NCBI RefSeq assembly: GCF_001757105.1
Contig: NZ_MDHN01000003.1
Location: 62,001 to 126,000 of the forward strand
Reading direction: 5' to 3'
Length of the DNA: 64,000 nt
Origin: Alteromonas confluentis
GTDB lineage: Bacteria; Pseudomonadota; Gammaproteobacteria; Enterobacterales; Alteromonadaceae
The first letter of the stretch is position 1, and each line of letters begins with the position of its first letter. A program made the translations under genes and the position numbers. This document shows, piece after piece, positions 1 to 9,468 of the stretch. Below the pieces are notes generated by a model. The model was not told the DNA's origin. It ran no database searches and saw nothing but the letters and a program-made list of their open reading frames with translations.

Positions 1-2568
1 GCTGGCGCTCAGGTGAAAATCCAGGAACTGAATCTCACCACGGAATCTCGCCGCGATGGCACTTTTCGTTTTACTGCACTTCCTGCAGGAACCTATACGC
101 TTCATATCAGCTACCTGGGCGCTCAGCCGGTGACAGAAGTGGTTTCGGTAACTGAAGACGGTGTCGTCACACCGGTTATTTCATTGTCTGACAACGGCAA
201 AGCCATTGCTGATATTCTGGTGAAGGGTCAACGCAGCGGCCAGGCTAGCGCTATCAACCGTCAGCGCGTTTCAGATAGGATCTCTTCGGTTGTTTCTGCC
301 GATGCCATTGGACAATTTCCCGATCAAAACGCAGCAGAAGCCTTACAGCGCCTACCCGGTCTTTCCATCGAGCGTGACCAGGGCGAAGGCCGGTTTGTTA
401 GCATTCGCGGTATCGATCCTAACCTGAACAACGTGACCATCAACGGCCTGAACATCCCTTCTCCGGAGTCTGGTGTACGTTCTGTCGCCCTCGATGTTAT
501 TCCTTCTGAACTGATTCAAACCCTGGAAGTGTCCAAATCTGTTACACCAGACATGGATGCCGATGCGATTGGTGGTTCCGTTGAAGTAAAAAGTGTCAGC
601 GCTTTTGATTATCAGCAAGACACCGCAAAACTGACCCTGCAGGCCAGCCACAATGAGCTGGTAGATAAAACCAGTCCTAAGGTTTCTGGCAGCTACACAC
701 ATCGTTTCAACGAGTCGTTTGGTGTTGCTGCTGCGTTGTCCTGGTTTGAGCGCGACTTTGGCTCAGATAATGTGGAAAGTAACGGTGACGACGAAGTAGA
801 ACAACGTGATTATCAAATCACCCGGGAACGTCTGGGCGCAGCGGTTAACTTTGATTTCCGTCCAGACTTTAACAATCAATATTTCCTGCGCACGTTGTAC
901 AGCGAATTTTCCGATGACGAATTCCGTCAGGCTAACGTTTTCACTTTCGACGGTGAAAACTCTGAAATTGAGCGTGAGAGTAAAGACCGTAAAGAAACCC
1001 AAACCATCCTTACTATTGCTGCAGGTGGTGAGCACCAGTTGGACAACTGGGATATTAACTGGCAGTTGGGTTATGCAAAATCTGACGAAGATGAGCCAGG
1101 TGGCGTTTATTACGTGTTTAAGCAAGACAACAGCAGTATTTCAGCCGATCTCGACACCATGAAGCCCCAGGTTCAGCAAAATGCGGAAGCCATGGATTTG
1201 TCACTCTACGACCTCGACGAGATCAGTTACGAAGATAATTACACAAAAGATGTTGAGAAAAGCGCCAAAATTGACTTCATTCGCTCCGTGCAACTGGGTG
1301 ATTATGCGGGTGAATTTAAGTTTGGTAGTAAGTACCGTTCCCGGGAAAAAGATCGCGACAGTGGCATCTACATTTACGACGGCGATTTTGAAGGCATCAC
1401 CGGTGAGGCTTTCGCAGCCGCGCAACCAGACTGGAACATTGGCAACTTTGGTGATGGCTTGAACCGCGGAGCCCTGCGCAGCAACTTTGAGGCTAACCGC
1501 AACGCACTGGAACTGGCCGAGTTAAACTCAGAAGTTGAATCTAATGGCGCGTCTTACGTGAATAAAGAGGGCATTTTTGCCGCTTACGCCATGCTGACCG
1601 CCGACATTGATGCGCTACGTGTTGTCGCCGGTTTGCGTTACGAAAAAACCGACTTCAGTACCACCGGCATGCGTGTAGAGCTGGTAGAAAACGAACAGAC
1701 CGACGTTGAAGAAGTCATCAACACGCCCTGGAATTCAGATCGTGATTACGATTACTGGCTACCCAGTGTAAACCTGCGTTACGACCTGAATGACAAAGTG
1801 GTTTTGCGTGGTGCTTATACACAAACCATTGCCCGCCCTAAATTTGTGGACGTGGCCGCTTTTCAAATTATCGAAACCAAAACAGAAGAAGACGGCGACA
1901 ACTTCGTGACAGTTCGTGAAGCTGAAGTGGGTAATCCTGAACTACAGCCATACGAATCAGATAACTTTGATCTATCAGTTGAGTATTACCCAGGCGCTAT
2001 CGGCGTGGTATCTGCCGGATACTTCTACAAAAAAATCGACAATTTTGTGGTTTATGCCGACGTTGCCGGTACCGAAGGATGGGAAGGTTATGATGAAGTT
2101 ATACAGCCGTTAAATGGCGAGTCTGCCAGTCTGCACGGTTTGGAATTATCCTGGGTGAAAGCCTTCGATAATGGCTTTTTGGTATCTGCTAACGGCACCT
2201 TCTCGAATTCCGATGCGACCACACTGGTTGACGGTGAGCGTTTTGAAACCAGCTTACCTAATCAGTCTGATCGCATTGGCAATCTTACTTTAGGTTATGA
2301 GAATAATCTGGTGAGTCTGCGTTTGACCATGACGTACAAAAGCGAGAACTTTGAGGAAATTGATGGCGATATGCTGCGTATGGAAGACGATCACCACCAA
2401 CTCGATTTTTCCGGCAAGTACTATATCAACGACGATATGATGTTGTACCTCAATGGTGTGAACCTCACTGATGAGCCGTATTACAACTATTTCGACCAGC
2501 GTAACCGCAATGCACAGTATGAAGAGTACGGCCGTACTTTCGAAATTGGCTTTACCTGGCAGATGTAA
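1..2568 (+). CDS. TonB-dependent outer-membrane receptor (5' end outside window)
   Basis: This is the C-terminal 855 residues of an outer-membrane active transporter that would import a ligand with energy from TonB-ExbBD. The frame is open to base 1 and the first residues (GAQVKIQEL) are already inside a carboxypeptidase-regulatory-like beta domain, so the GTG at 13 is not the real start. That domain covers about residues 1-65. The plug follows at about 85-200, with the typical segments QNAAEALQRLPG, VSIRGIDPN and DADAIGGSVEV. The rest is the beta barrel, which ends in EIGFTWQM. It resembles the large Xanthomonas/Caulobacter-type TonB receptor group (TIGR01782-like). The phytase gene starts 81 bases downstream on the same strand, so the two are probably cotranscribed and the ligand may be inositol phosphate or a phytase product. 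The ligand is inference; the receptor family is clear. Confidence 0.93.
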   Translation, partial: AGAQVKIQELNLTTESRRDGTFRFTALPAGTYTLHISYLGAQPVTEVVSVTEDGVVTPVISLSDNGKAIADILVKGQRSGQASAINRQRVSDRISSVVSADAIGQFPDQNAAEALQRLPGLSIERDQGEGRFVSIRGIDPNLNNVTINGLNIPSPESGVRSVALDVIPSELIQTLEVSKSVTPDMDADAIGGSVEVKSVSAFDYQQDTAKLTLQASHNELVDKTSPKVSGSYTHRFNESFGVAAALSWFERDFGSDNVESNGDDEVEQRDYQITRERLGAAVNFDFRPDFNNQYFLRTLYSEFSDDEFRQANVFTFDGENSEIERESKDRKETQTILTIAAGGEHQLDNWDINWQLGYAKSDEDEPGGVYYVFKQDNSSISADLDTMKPQVQQNAEAMDLSLYDLDEISYEDNYTKDVEKSAKIDFIRSVQLGDYAGEFKFGSKYRSREKDRDSGIYIYDGDFEGITGEAFAAAQPDWNIGNFGDGLNRGALRSNFEANRNALELAELNSEVESNGASYVNKEGIFAAYAMLTADIDALRVVAGLRYEKTDFSTTGMRVELVENEQTDVEEVINTPWNSDRDYDYWLPSVNLRYDLNDKVVLRGAYTQTIARPKFVDVAAFQIIETKTEEDGDNFVTVREAEVGNPELQPYESDNFDLSVEYYPGAIGVVSAGYFYKKIDNFVVYADVAGTEGWEGYDEVIQPLNGESASLHGLELSWVKAFDNGFLVSANGTFSNSDATTLVDGERFETSLPNQSDRIGNLTLGYENNLVSLRLTMTYKSENFEEIDGDMLRMEDDHHQLDFSGKYYINDDMMLYLNGVNLTDEPYYNYFDQRNRNAQYEEYGRTFEIGFTWQM

Positions 2569-2649
2569 CACGCAGGCAGATGCGGCCGCTGGTCGCATCT
2601 GATCTCTCATAGAATTATCGTTTTTTCAGAACATTAACCGAGACTTCCA

Positions 2650-4521
2650 GTGAAAAATACTTTCTTCCCGCTTTCCTTTTTATTCTCCAGTTTGCTCCTC
2701 ACACCGTGTAAAGTAATGGCTGACGATGTGATCGCAATCGCAGAGCCTCAGGCGTTTTCAGTCAACGGTGCTCAGCTCACCCCACTCACATTGAATGAAA
2801 AGCTCTTCTACCTGGTGACCAGCGAAACCAAAGGTTTAATCCTCACCAATGAAAAAGAACAGCCTGTCACTACCCTGGCCGGTCACTTCGCTCAGTCCGA
2901 TGTGCTCGTCACCGACAGCGGCTTAATCGTTGCTGCACTCAACAACGATACCTATGGTGTTGAGTTGTTCCGTTATACATTCGCCAATCATGCATTTTCC
3001 CCGCTCACCACGGTAAATGCAGGCACCGCAGATTTGGAAGCCGTCTGCCTGTCATCGGTAAACGACAAACTCAATTTGATCACAGCCGATGCCCTCGGCC
3101 GCATGCAGCAGTTCTGGCTTGAACACGACAAAAACATTGCCATGCGCACGGTAAACGTGGGCACAGGGCAGAAAAACTGTCAAATAGACATGATGAGTGG
3201 AAAAGTGTTGCTTGCAGATGAAAACGTAGGCTTGTGGCAGTATGACAATTCAGTAGAAGCCGGTGATGGACGTGATCTGATTACTTTACCCGATATGGCG
3301 GGTATAGAAGGCGTTGGCGTTTTTGATGGCCTAACAATGCTGGTATCACCAGATATTAACGCCGTAGGCGTATTGCAGGATTCAACCATTAACTGGACCA
3401 CCACCAACGGCGATCACAAATGGGAAACCATCCGGTTTACGGCATATAACGAAAACGCAATTGTGGGTTTGTACGATGATAAAACGGAATCCCTTTATAC
3501 CGTGCGCTTCGCCCTGCCCGCCGAGGCGGAACCCAAAGTTTCGACAAGCGCGAGAGTCGACGCCTACCTTATTGCCTTCGCGCAAACCGATACCGTTGCA
3601 CGATTTGGCGATGCTGCTGACGATCCGGCTATCTGGTATTTGCCCGATTCGCCGGAGAAGTCCGTCATATTGGGTACCGATAAAAAAGGTGGATTGGACT
3701 TGTTTGATTTATCCGGCAAACGTTTACAGCATTTGCCTGTCGGCAGGGTGAACAATGTGGATGTGCGTACCCATTGGCAGACAAAGCAAGGCACGTTCGA
3801 CATCGCCGCTGCATCGAACCGCACTAGCCGCACCGTTGATATTTTTTTACTCGATGCTGATACCCGCACGGCCAGCACCGCGAGTAAGCTAAGATCCAAT
3901 CTGAATGATTTGTATGGCCTATGTATGTATCACAGTGACAAAGGCGAACTTGACGTACTGGTAAACGATACCGATGGTCACGTTGAACGCCATCGTTTAA
4001 CGATGCAAAACGGCACCATTACCAGCCGAATTATGGATACCTTTACCGTGCCCTCACAGCCTGAAGGTTGTGTGGCCGATGATGAAACTGGCATGCTGTA
4101 TTACGGCGAAGAAGATGAGGCGGTGTGGATACGAGATCTAAATAACATCGACGCCACACCGCGCATAATCGCTCGCGTTGGCGGACCTATCCAGGACGAT
4201 ATCGAAGGCATGTCGTTGTTCGATGTGGATGGCGAGCGCTACCTCATCATTTCCAGCCAGGGCAATCATCGCTATGGCGTGTTTAGTACCAAAGACCATC
4301 GCTTATTGGGCACGTTTGCTATTGCAGCAGACACAGATGCGGGTATAGACGGCGTGTCTGAAACCGATGGGCTGGAAAGTTTGTCAGTCTCTTTTGGTAA
4401 GCGCTTACCGGAGGGTCTGCTGGTGGTACAGGATGGCCATAACGTCATGCCTTCGCAACAGCAAAATTTTAAGTTGGTATCGGGCTCACAACTGGCCGAA
4501 TTTATTCGCCAGTACCGTTAA
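2650..4521 (+). CDS. Two-domain beta-propeller phytase (3-phytase)
   Basis: Secreted phytase that hydrolyses calcium phytate to lower inositol phosphates and phosphate, 623 residues. Residues 1-24 form a signal peptide, with probable cleavage after VMA. The C-terminal half (about 315-623) has the calcium-dependent beta-propeller phytase signatures: DDPAIW (324-329), then GTDKKGGLDLF, GRVNNVDVR, EGCVADDETG, GEEDEAVW, DDIEGMS and SSQGN. The N-terminal half (about 30-300) resembles a weaker propeller copy (for example ADENVGLWQYDN) but lacks DDPAIW. Known dual-domain phytases have an incomplete N-terminal propeller that assists the catalytic one. The start has only a weak upstream purine run. 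It follows the TonB receptor gene and ends in a strong terminator, so receptor and phytase look like one phosphate-acquisition unit. Confidence 0.92.
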   Translation: MKNTFFPLSFLFSSLLLTPCKVMADDVIAIAEPQAFSVNGAQLTPLTLNEKLFYLVTSETKGLILTNEKEQPVTTLAGHFAQSDVLVTDSGLIVAALNNDTYGVELFRYTFANHAFSPLTTVNAGTADLEAVCLSSVNDKLNLITADALGRMQQFWLEHDKNIAMRTVNVGTGQKNCQIDMMSGKVLLADENVGLWQYDNSVEAGDGRDLITLPDMAGIEGVGVFDGLTMLVSPDINAVGVLQDSTINWTTTNGDHKWETIRFTAYNENAIVGLYDDKTESLYTVRFALPAEAEPKVSTSARVDAYLIAFAQTDTVARFGDAADDPAIWYLPDSPEKSVILGTDKKGGLDLFDLSGKRLQHLPVGRVNNVDVRTHWQTKQGTFDIAAASNRTSRTVDIFLLDADTRTASTASKLRSNLNDLYGLCMYHSDKGELDVLVNDTDGHVERHRLTMQNGTITSRIMDTFTVPSQPEGCVADDETGMLYYGEEDEAVWIRDLNNIDATPRIIARVGGPIQDDIEGMSLFDVDGERYLIISSQGNHRYGVFSTKDHRLLGTFAIAADTDAGIDGVSETDGLESLSVSFGKRLPEGLLVVQDGHNVMPSQQQNFKLVSGSQLAEFIRQYR

Positions 4522-4546
4522 ATAAAGTGATTCTATTTAGAACAAC

Positions 4547-4580
4547 AAAGCCGGCTCGCAACTGCGATCCGGCTTTTTCT
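4547..4580 (+). terminator. Rho-independent terminator after the phytase gene
   Basis: AAAGCCGG (4547-4554) pairs with CCGGCTTT (4569-4576), and an inner CGC/GCG pairing lengthens the stem. A T run follows on the plus strand. It lies between convergent genes and could also stop minus-strand transcription, though the T run is poorer in that direction. Confidence 0.85.
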
Positions 4581-4582
4581 AT

Positions 4583-5005
4583 TTAGCTCGCAATGCGGCT
4601 GTAACCCGATTCCAATTGCTTATCGATTGCCCGAAGGATGGCCGCACGGTTAATCACGCCTACCAGCACGCCATCTTCATCGATAACCGGAAACACCCGT
4701 GGCCGTTCTGCAATGAGGCGCAGGGCAACTTCAAGCACAGAATCCCAGGGTTTTACCGCGCTGATCGTGGTTTGCATGATGTCTTTCACCCGACAAACCT
4801 GTTCGCGATAATAGGTCGATTCAATCATTTGTTTGAGACAGTCCTGCTCAGACAAAAAACCGACTACCTGCCCTTTATTATCTTGAACGGCTCCCCCCGT
4901 TTGCTTGCTGGCCAGCAATGTCTCCACCGCGGCTGCTACCGTCATTTCTTCGGTTAACTTCACCGGATGATGGTTCATATAATCGCTTACTTGCAAAGAT
5001 TCCAT
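4583..5005 (-). CDS. CBS-domain pair protein
   Basis: Small cytoplasmic protein of 140 residues made almost entirely of two CBS domains, which usually bind adenine nucleotides or S-adenosylmethionine. The first repeat is near MNHHPVKLTEEMTVAAAV...GQVVGFLSEQDC and the second near VKDIMQTTISAV...GVLVGVINRAAIL. The start at 5005 (MESLQVSDYM) is chosen because GGAGG lies six bases before it. An upstream in-frame codon would add 27 residues with no domain match and no ribosome site. There is no attached catalytic or transport domain, so its partner cannot be told. It ends at the shared terminator opposite the phytase gene. Confidence 0.88.
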   Translation of the reverse strand: MESLQVSDYMNHHPVKLTEEMTVAAAVETLLASKQTGGAVQDNKGQVVGFLSEQDCLKQMIESTYYREQVCRVKDIMQTTISAVKPWDSVLEVALRLIAERPRVFPVIDEDGVLVGVINRAAILRAIDKQLESGYSRIAS

Positions 5006-5100
5006 GTTTAGCCTCCAGTCCGCCACAATAGCGCTTTCTTTCAGCCTAGACCCAGTTAACAGGTTATGCGAGTTGCCAGTCGCCAAATCTCACATTTTTT

Positions 5101-6114
5101 TTACAAGTCGGCCCATTCACCATAAATTCCCACAGAAAGCTTACCGTGCTTGTCAATTTTGGCTCGATACATACCCGCAGAATTGAACGGCGTCGCAATG
5201 TTACCCTCGTGATCGATGGCAATAATGCCGCCATCGCCGCCCACCGGTTTCAATACATCAAAAATGACGGTATCAGACGCGTCTTTAAGACTCATATTCT
5301 GGTACTTCATACGCGAGCAAATATCTGCCGCCACGTGATAGCGGATGAAGTACTCACCGTGTCCCGTTGCAGACACCGCACAGCTGTCATTATCTGCCCA
5401 GGTTCCGGCACCAATCACAGGCGAATCGCCGATGCGGCCGTAACGCTTAGCGGTCATTCCGCCGGTGCTAGTGCCGGCGATGAGGTTGCCTTCGGAATCC
5501 AGTACCACTGCGCCAACCGTACCAAAACGTTCGTTGCCTTGCTGATCGCCGTATAGCCCTGCATTTTCCATGCGCTGTTTTACTTTTTTCAACGACTCCA
5601 AACGGCGTTCCGTATCGAAAATATGGTTATCCACCAGTGCTAAACCTTGCTCTTTGGCGAAGGTTTCGGCTCCTTCACCAGATAGCATCACATGTGGTGA
5701 CTGATGCATAACGGCGGCTGCCGCTGCAATGGGACTACGAATGGTTTTCACACCTGCTACAGCGCCCGCATTGCGCGTACCGCCGTGCATAAGCGACGCA
5801 TCCAGTTCATGTTCACCATTCCAGGTATACACCGCACCAATACCGGCGTTAAAAAGCGGTGAGGTTTCGAGGATCTGAATAGCGGCGATAACGGCCTTTT
5901 CGCCCGGCTCGCCTTTTTCTAAAAGGGCGTAGCCGGTAGACGCGGCTTCTGCCAGCTTCGCTTTATAAGCTTGCTCAAGTTCAGGGGTAAAGTTCTCTTT
6001 TAAAATAGTGCCGGCACCACCGTGAATAACAATGGCGACTGGCTTTTCGGCAGCTACCGCTGGGGTAAGTAGGTTAGCGGCACCGAATAAAACGGCGGTT
6101 ATGACTGCTTTCAT
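5101..6114 (-). CDS. iaaA: Isoaspartyl peptidase / L-asparaginase (Ntn hydrolase), secreted
   Basis: Plant-type asparaginase/isoaspartyl dipeptidase of 337 residues. It should cleave beta-aspartyl dipeptides and possibly L-asparagine. The precursor self-cleaves before a threonine, which becomes the N-terminal nucleophile; here that is Thr199 in the motif FGTVGAVVLD. Other family marks are IVIHGGAGT (about 28-36), LFNAGIGAVY (88-97), SLMHGG and GTSTGGMTAKRYGRIGDSP. Residues 1-22 look like a cleavable signal peptide (VAA), which suggests a periplasmic enzyme, whereas the E. coli enzyme is cytoplasmic. The gene ends 95 bases before the CBS gene on the same strand, so it may belong to the same transcript. 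Family is secure; substrate preference is not. Confidence 0.93.
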   Translation of the reverse strand: MKAVITAVLFGAANLLTPAVAAEKPVAIVIHGGAGTILKENFTPELEQAYKAKLAEAASTGYALLEKGEPGEKAVIAAIQILETSPLFNAGIGAVYTWNGEHELDASLMHGGTRNAGAVAGVKTIRSPIAAAAAVMHQSPHVMLSGEGAETFAKEQGLALVDNHIFDTERRLESLKKVKQRMENAGLYGDQQGNERFGTVGAVVLDSEGNLIAGTSTGGMTAKRYGRIGDSPVIGAGTWADNDSCAVSATGHGEYFIRYHVAADICSRMKYQNMSLKDASDTVIFDVLKPVGGDGGIIAIDHEGNIATPFNSAGMYRAKIDKHGKLSVGIYGEWADL

Positions 6115-6245
6115 GTGTGAATCCTTTATTATTGTTGAGTTATTAACCGAATTGGTGTGTCAGCTAGCCCCTTCGGCTAGCATGGTGAAAACTGCGCTGG
6201 TATAGTGCCTGCGCACAGTAATAACACAATGGACATGCATTACCA

Positions 6246-7679
6246 ATGACACAAAACACGCCTTCCCTGCTATGGTACGATTTTGAAAGTTGGGGGGCCA
6301 ACCCACTCAAAGACAGTCCTTGCCAGTTTGCCGCAATACGCACTGATATGGCACTGAATGTCGTTGGTAAACCCATCAATATCATGGCGCAAATCGCCAA
6401 CGATACGCTACCTCAACCTCAAGCCTGCTTGATCACCGGCATCACACCGCAGCAATCACTTCGTGATGGCATGACAGAGGCAGAATTCGCCCGCAAAATT
6501 GCCGAGCAGATGAGTCAGCCTAACACCTGTGTGGTGGGTTATAACAGTATCCGGTTTGATGATGAAATGACCCGCAGTCTGTTGTATCGCAATTTTTATG
6601 ACCCCTACAGCCGGGAATGGCGAAATGGTAACTCCCGCTGGGACATTATTGATCTAGCCCGCGCGTGCTACGCCTTGCGACCTGATGGCATTACCTGGCC
6701 TACCCGGGAAGATGGTAGTCCAATATTTAAGCTCGAAGCCTTAACCAAAGCGAATGACCTCGAACATGGCCAAGCCCACGATGCGTTGTCTGACGTTAGA
6801 GCAACCATTGCGCTGGCTAAGCTTATTAAACAACACCAGCCGAAACTTTATGACTACGCGTTTAGTTTACGCAGCAAGCAAAACGTCATGAAACAAATTG
6901 ACGTGACTCAGCCATCGGTGGTGTTACATGTTTCTTCCAGGCTACCTGCTTCACAGGGCTGTACTACCTGGGTCATGCCCGTAGCGATGCACCCGACCAA
7001 TGCCAATGCGGTTATTGCGGTGGACTTGTCGCAGCCTGTCGATATGCTCCTTGAAAATGACGCAGAGACGTTGCGGGAAAAGCTTTACACGAGTGCAGAG
7101 GATCTTGGTGATACTCCCCGCCCTGGACTTAAACTGATTCATATTAATCGCTCACCGTTTGTTACCACGGCGAAAGCCATGACCGAAGAAAATGCCGCCC
7201 GTCTAGGCTTGAATCGTGAACAGTGTCTGCAAAACTACAAAACCTTGGCCAACTATCCCGATCTGCAAGGGAAACTGTCCAGCGTCTACAATCAGCCTTA
7301 TGAAGAAAGTGACGATGATGCAGACCATACGCTTTATAGTGGCGGTTTCCTTTCCGATGCCGACCGACGGTGGTGTGACGAAGTGCGTGAAACACCACCA
7401 GAACTGCTTGATCGTTTGAGCGAGCAAACGCAAAATTCAACATTACGCACATTATTGTTTCGCTATCGTGCGCGTAACTTCCCCACTACCCTCACAGCCG
7501 ATGAGCTTCATCGCTGGCAGGCTCATAGACAGTACCGTCTTACCGACAAAGATTCACCGGCCACGATTACCCTGGAACCGTTTTTGATGGAACTAGAACA
7601 GCTGGCACATGAGCATGAAAATGATCCCGATAAACAGGCGATTTTGCGTGCACTTTATACTTACGCGCAAAACCTTTGA
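6246..7679 (+). CDS. sbcB: Exodeoxyribonuclease I
   Basis: Single-strand-specific 3'-5' DNA exonuclease used in mismatch repair and recombination, 477 residues, the normal family length. The DEDDh catalytic set is visible: Asp12 and Glu14 in YDFES, Asp105 or Asp106 in SIRFDDE, and His178 and Asp183 in AHDALSDV. The exonuclease domain is followed by the SH3-like and helical C-terminal domains specific to SbcB, for example NCDRRWCDEV-like and LLFRYRARNFP segments near residues 375-405. The gene is divergent from the isoaspartyl peptidase gene. The ATG at 6246 gives an N-terminus that fits the family. The next plus-strand gene is 108 bases away and has its own possible promoter. Confidence 0.96.
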   Translation: MTQNTPSLLWYDFESWGANPLKDSPCQFAAIRTDMALNVVGKPINIMAQIANDTLPQPQACLITGITPQQSLRDGMTEAEFARKIAEQMSQPNTCVVGYNSIRFDDEMTRSLLYRNFYDPYSREWRNGNSRWDIIDLARACYALRPDGITWPTREDGSPIFKLEALTKANDLEHGQAHDALSDVRATIALAKLIKQHQPKLYDYAFSLRSKQNVMKQIDVTQPSVVLHVSSRLPASQGCTTWVMPVAMHPTNANAVIAVDLSQPVDMLLENDAETLREKLYTSAEDLGDTPRPGLKLIHINRSPFVTTAKAMTEENAARLGLNREQCLQNYKTLANYPDLQGKLSSVYNQPYEESDDDADHTLYSGGFLSDADRRWCDEVRETPPELLDRLSEQTQNSTLRTLLFRYRARNFPTTLTADELHRWQAHRQYRLTDKDSPATITLEPFLMELEQLAHEHENDPDKQAILRALYTYAQNL

Positions 7680-7728
7680 CGGAAACGCAAAAAAGCCGAT
7701 AGAGTAAGCCTAAGGTCATGAATAAATG

Positions 7729-7756
7729 TAAAGACTTAGCGGCATGATGCCGATAG
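7729..7756 (+). promoter_or_regulatory. Possible sigma-28 (FliA) promoter before the FapA-like gene
   Basis: TAAA at 7729-7732 and GCCGATAG at 7749-7756 are 16 bases apart, close to the flagellar sigma-28 pattern (TAAA, 15-16 bases, GCCGATAA). It lies 31 bases before the DUF342/FapA start. A second GCCGATAG at 7695-7702 has no matching upstream box. This is a sequence resemblance only. Confidence 0.4.
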
Positions 7757-7787
7757 GTGTAAAGCGCAGCAGTATTGTGGATAAAAC

Positions 7788-9449
7788 ATGAAAGGAATTG
7801 CTTTCAATTATAATAGCGACACGCAGTATGTTTCACTTATTTTGCTTCCAGGAGACATGGAAAAGGAAGCGGATATGGACTGGATCAAAAACGCACTGCA
7901 AGAAAATGGTTACGGTGATTTTTACCTGTCGCAAAAGGCGTTGAAATCTGCCTGTGATAAAGCGAATTTGTGTTTTAAAACCGGTGACAAAACGGAGGTG
8001 TCTGCTGAAATCGCACAACTGCGGCATGCCGAGGTCGACTTTACCATTAGCGAAGATAACCTCTCTGCGACCTTGCGCCTTACCACACCCTATGGTGGCC
8101 GTATGCCTAACGCGATCACCATTCGCAATCTGGCTTATAAAAACCGTATCACCCGCGGTGTCGGCATGCGCCATATTAATAACCTGCTGAAAGCTGCTGA
8201 ACGTGCCGAACCAGGAAAAGTATTCGAAGAAATCATTGCCAAAGGGTTGCCGCCGCGCACGGGTAAAGGTTGTCGATTTATTCCGCTGGTGCCCAATGCA
8301 TTAGAACGTATCTTGCGCCCTCAACTCGATGAGAACAGTAAATCGGATCTGCGAAATTTGGGCGACGTCATCTGCGTGAAAACAGGCACGCCGGTGCTAA
8401 GACGTACGCCCCCGACGCAAGGCCGCAAAGGTTTCGATGTTAGAGGCAACGTGCTCTATCCCAAACCCGGCGAATGGACAGATTTTAAAATGGGTACGGG
8501 TACTAAGGTGTGCGAAGAGGATGACAATATCCTGCTGGCAACAAAATCCGGTATGCCTAAATACAACGACCTGCGAATGAACATTGATGAGACCTTCATT
8601 TGCAATGGCGTGAATGTGGGCACGGGTCATGTTACCTACGATGGTGCGGTGCTGGTAAATGGTGACGTGGCAGAGAATATGCGCATTAAAGCCACCAAAG
8701 ACATTACAATTAACGGCTTTGTTGAATCCGCGACTATCGAAGCTGGTGGCGATATTATTATCACCGAAGGTGCCATGGGTAAGGTGACATCCAACACCGA
8801 TGGCTACGGCTGCGTGCTTATCGCAGGCGGCAGCATCCATGTTCAGCATGGTCAGGGCATTGAAATTAAAGCCGGCAAAAACCTCACTGTTGGTCGTCAG
8901 TTGGCGTACAGTAAAGTGCAAAGTGGCGGTTCTGTCACCGTGGGTAATATTCAGAAGCCCATGGGCAATTTGTTTGCCTGCGACATTACGTGTCAGGACA
9001 AAGTCGAAGCAGGCACGTTAGGGGCTATCTCGGGTAGCACGCTGAAAGTCGATTTTTCTGAAGGCATGAGTGCCCTGCTTGAACGTAAAGAGTCAACAGA
9101 AGAGTTGCTTCGACAACTCAGAGAAAACAATTCCCGTCATCGTGAAAAACTCAATGTGATTACCAATCGCATTTTACACAAAGGGTTAGAAAACAAAGTC
9201 AGCGAGGCAAAAAGTTTACTTACCAATGAAAGTGCATTACTGAATTGGTTAGAACAAAAGGCAGCTGAACTGGCTACCATGAAAGAGGAATATCAGCGCC
9301 GCATTTGTTTGAAAGCGAATAAGCGAATTTACGCCGGTGTGTCGGCAAAATTAAACAACAGAAACTGGCGTTCAGAAAGGGAATACGAGCGCTGTCGTAT
9401 TCGCTACGAAGGTCATAAATGGCACTACGAGCCTGATACCTCAGCCTGA
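7788..9449 (+). CDS. FapA/DUF342 family protein (flagellar assembly protein A-like)
   Basis: Cytoplasmic protein of 553 residues in the DUF342 (FapA) family. Members contain a right-handed beta-helix, and a Vibrio member affects polar flagellum assembly and chemoreceptor localisation. The beta-helix is seen at about residues 190-430 as repeated short strands (AVLVNGDVAENMRIKA, DITINGFVESATIEAG, GDIIITEGAMGKV, SIHVQHGQGIEIKAG). The middle region carries the usual VKTGTPVLRRTPP and GRKGFDVRGNVL. The last 130 residues are charged and probably coiled coil. Start choice is uncertain: the ATG at 7788 has a poor ribosome site, and ATG 7857 follows AGGAG too closely. A FliA-like promoter lies just upstream, which would fit a motility role. 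No other flagellar gene is in the window. Confidence 0.88.
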   Translation: MKGIAFNYNSDTQYVSLILLPGDMEKEADMDWIKNALQENGYGDFYLSQKALKSACDKANLCFKTGDKTEVSAEIAQLRHAEVDFTISEDNLSATLRLTTPYGGRMPNAITIRNLAYKNRITRGVGMRHINNLLKAAERAEPGKVFEEIIAKGLPPRTGKGCRFIPLVPNALERILRPQLDENSKSDLRNLGDVICVKTGTPVLRRTPPTQGRKGFDVRGNVLYPKPGEWTDFKMGTGTKVCEEDDNILLATKSGMPKYNDLRMNIDETFICNGVNVGTGHVTYDGAVLVNGDVAENMRIKATKDITINGFVESATIEAGGDIIITEGAMGKVTSNTDGYGCVLIAGGSIHVQHGQGIEIKAGKNLTVGRQLAYSKVQSGGSVTVGNIQKPMGNLFACDITCQDKVEAGTLGAISGSTLKVDFSEGMSALLERKESTEELLRQLRENNSRHREKLNVITNRILHKGLENKVSEAKSLLTNESALLNWLEQKAAELATMKEEYQRRICLKANKRIYAGVSAKLNNRNWRSEREYERCRIRYEGHKWHYEPDTSA

Positions 9450-9468
9450 TAAAAGTTCCCAGACTAAC

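Noticed and set aside
7695-7702. First GCCGATAG as a second sigma-28 promoter
   Set aside because: No TAAA box at the right distance upstream.
8397-8921. Open frame of 174 codons on the minus strand inside the FapA gene
   Set aside because: Lies fully inside a well-supported gene, no ribosome site, composition of a shadow frame.
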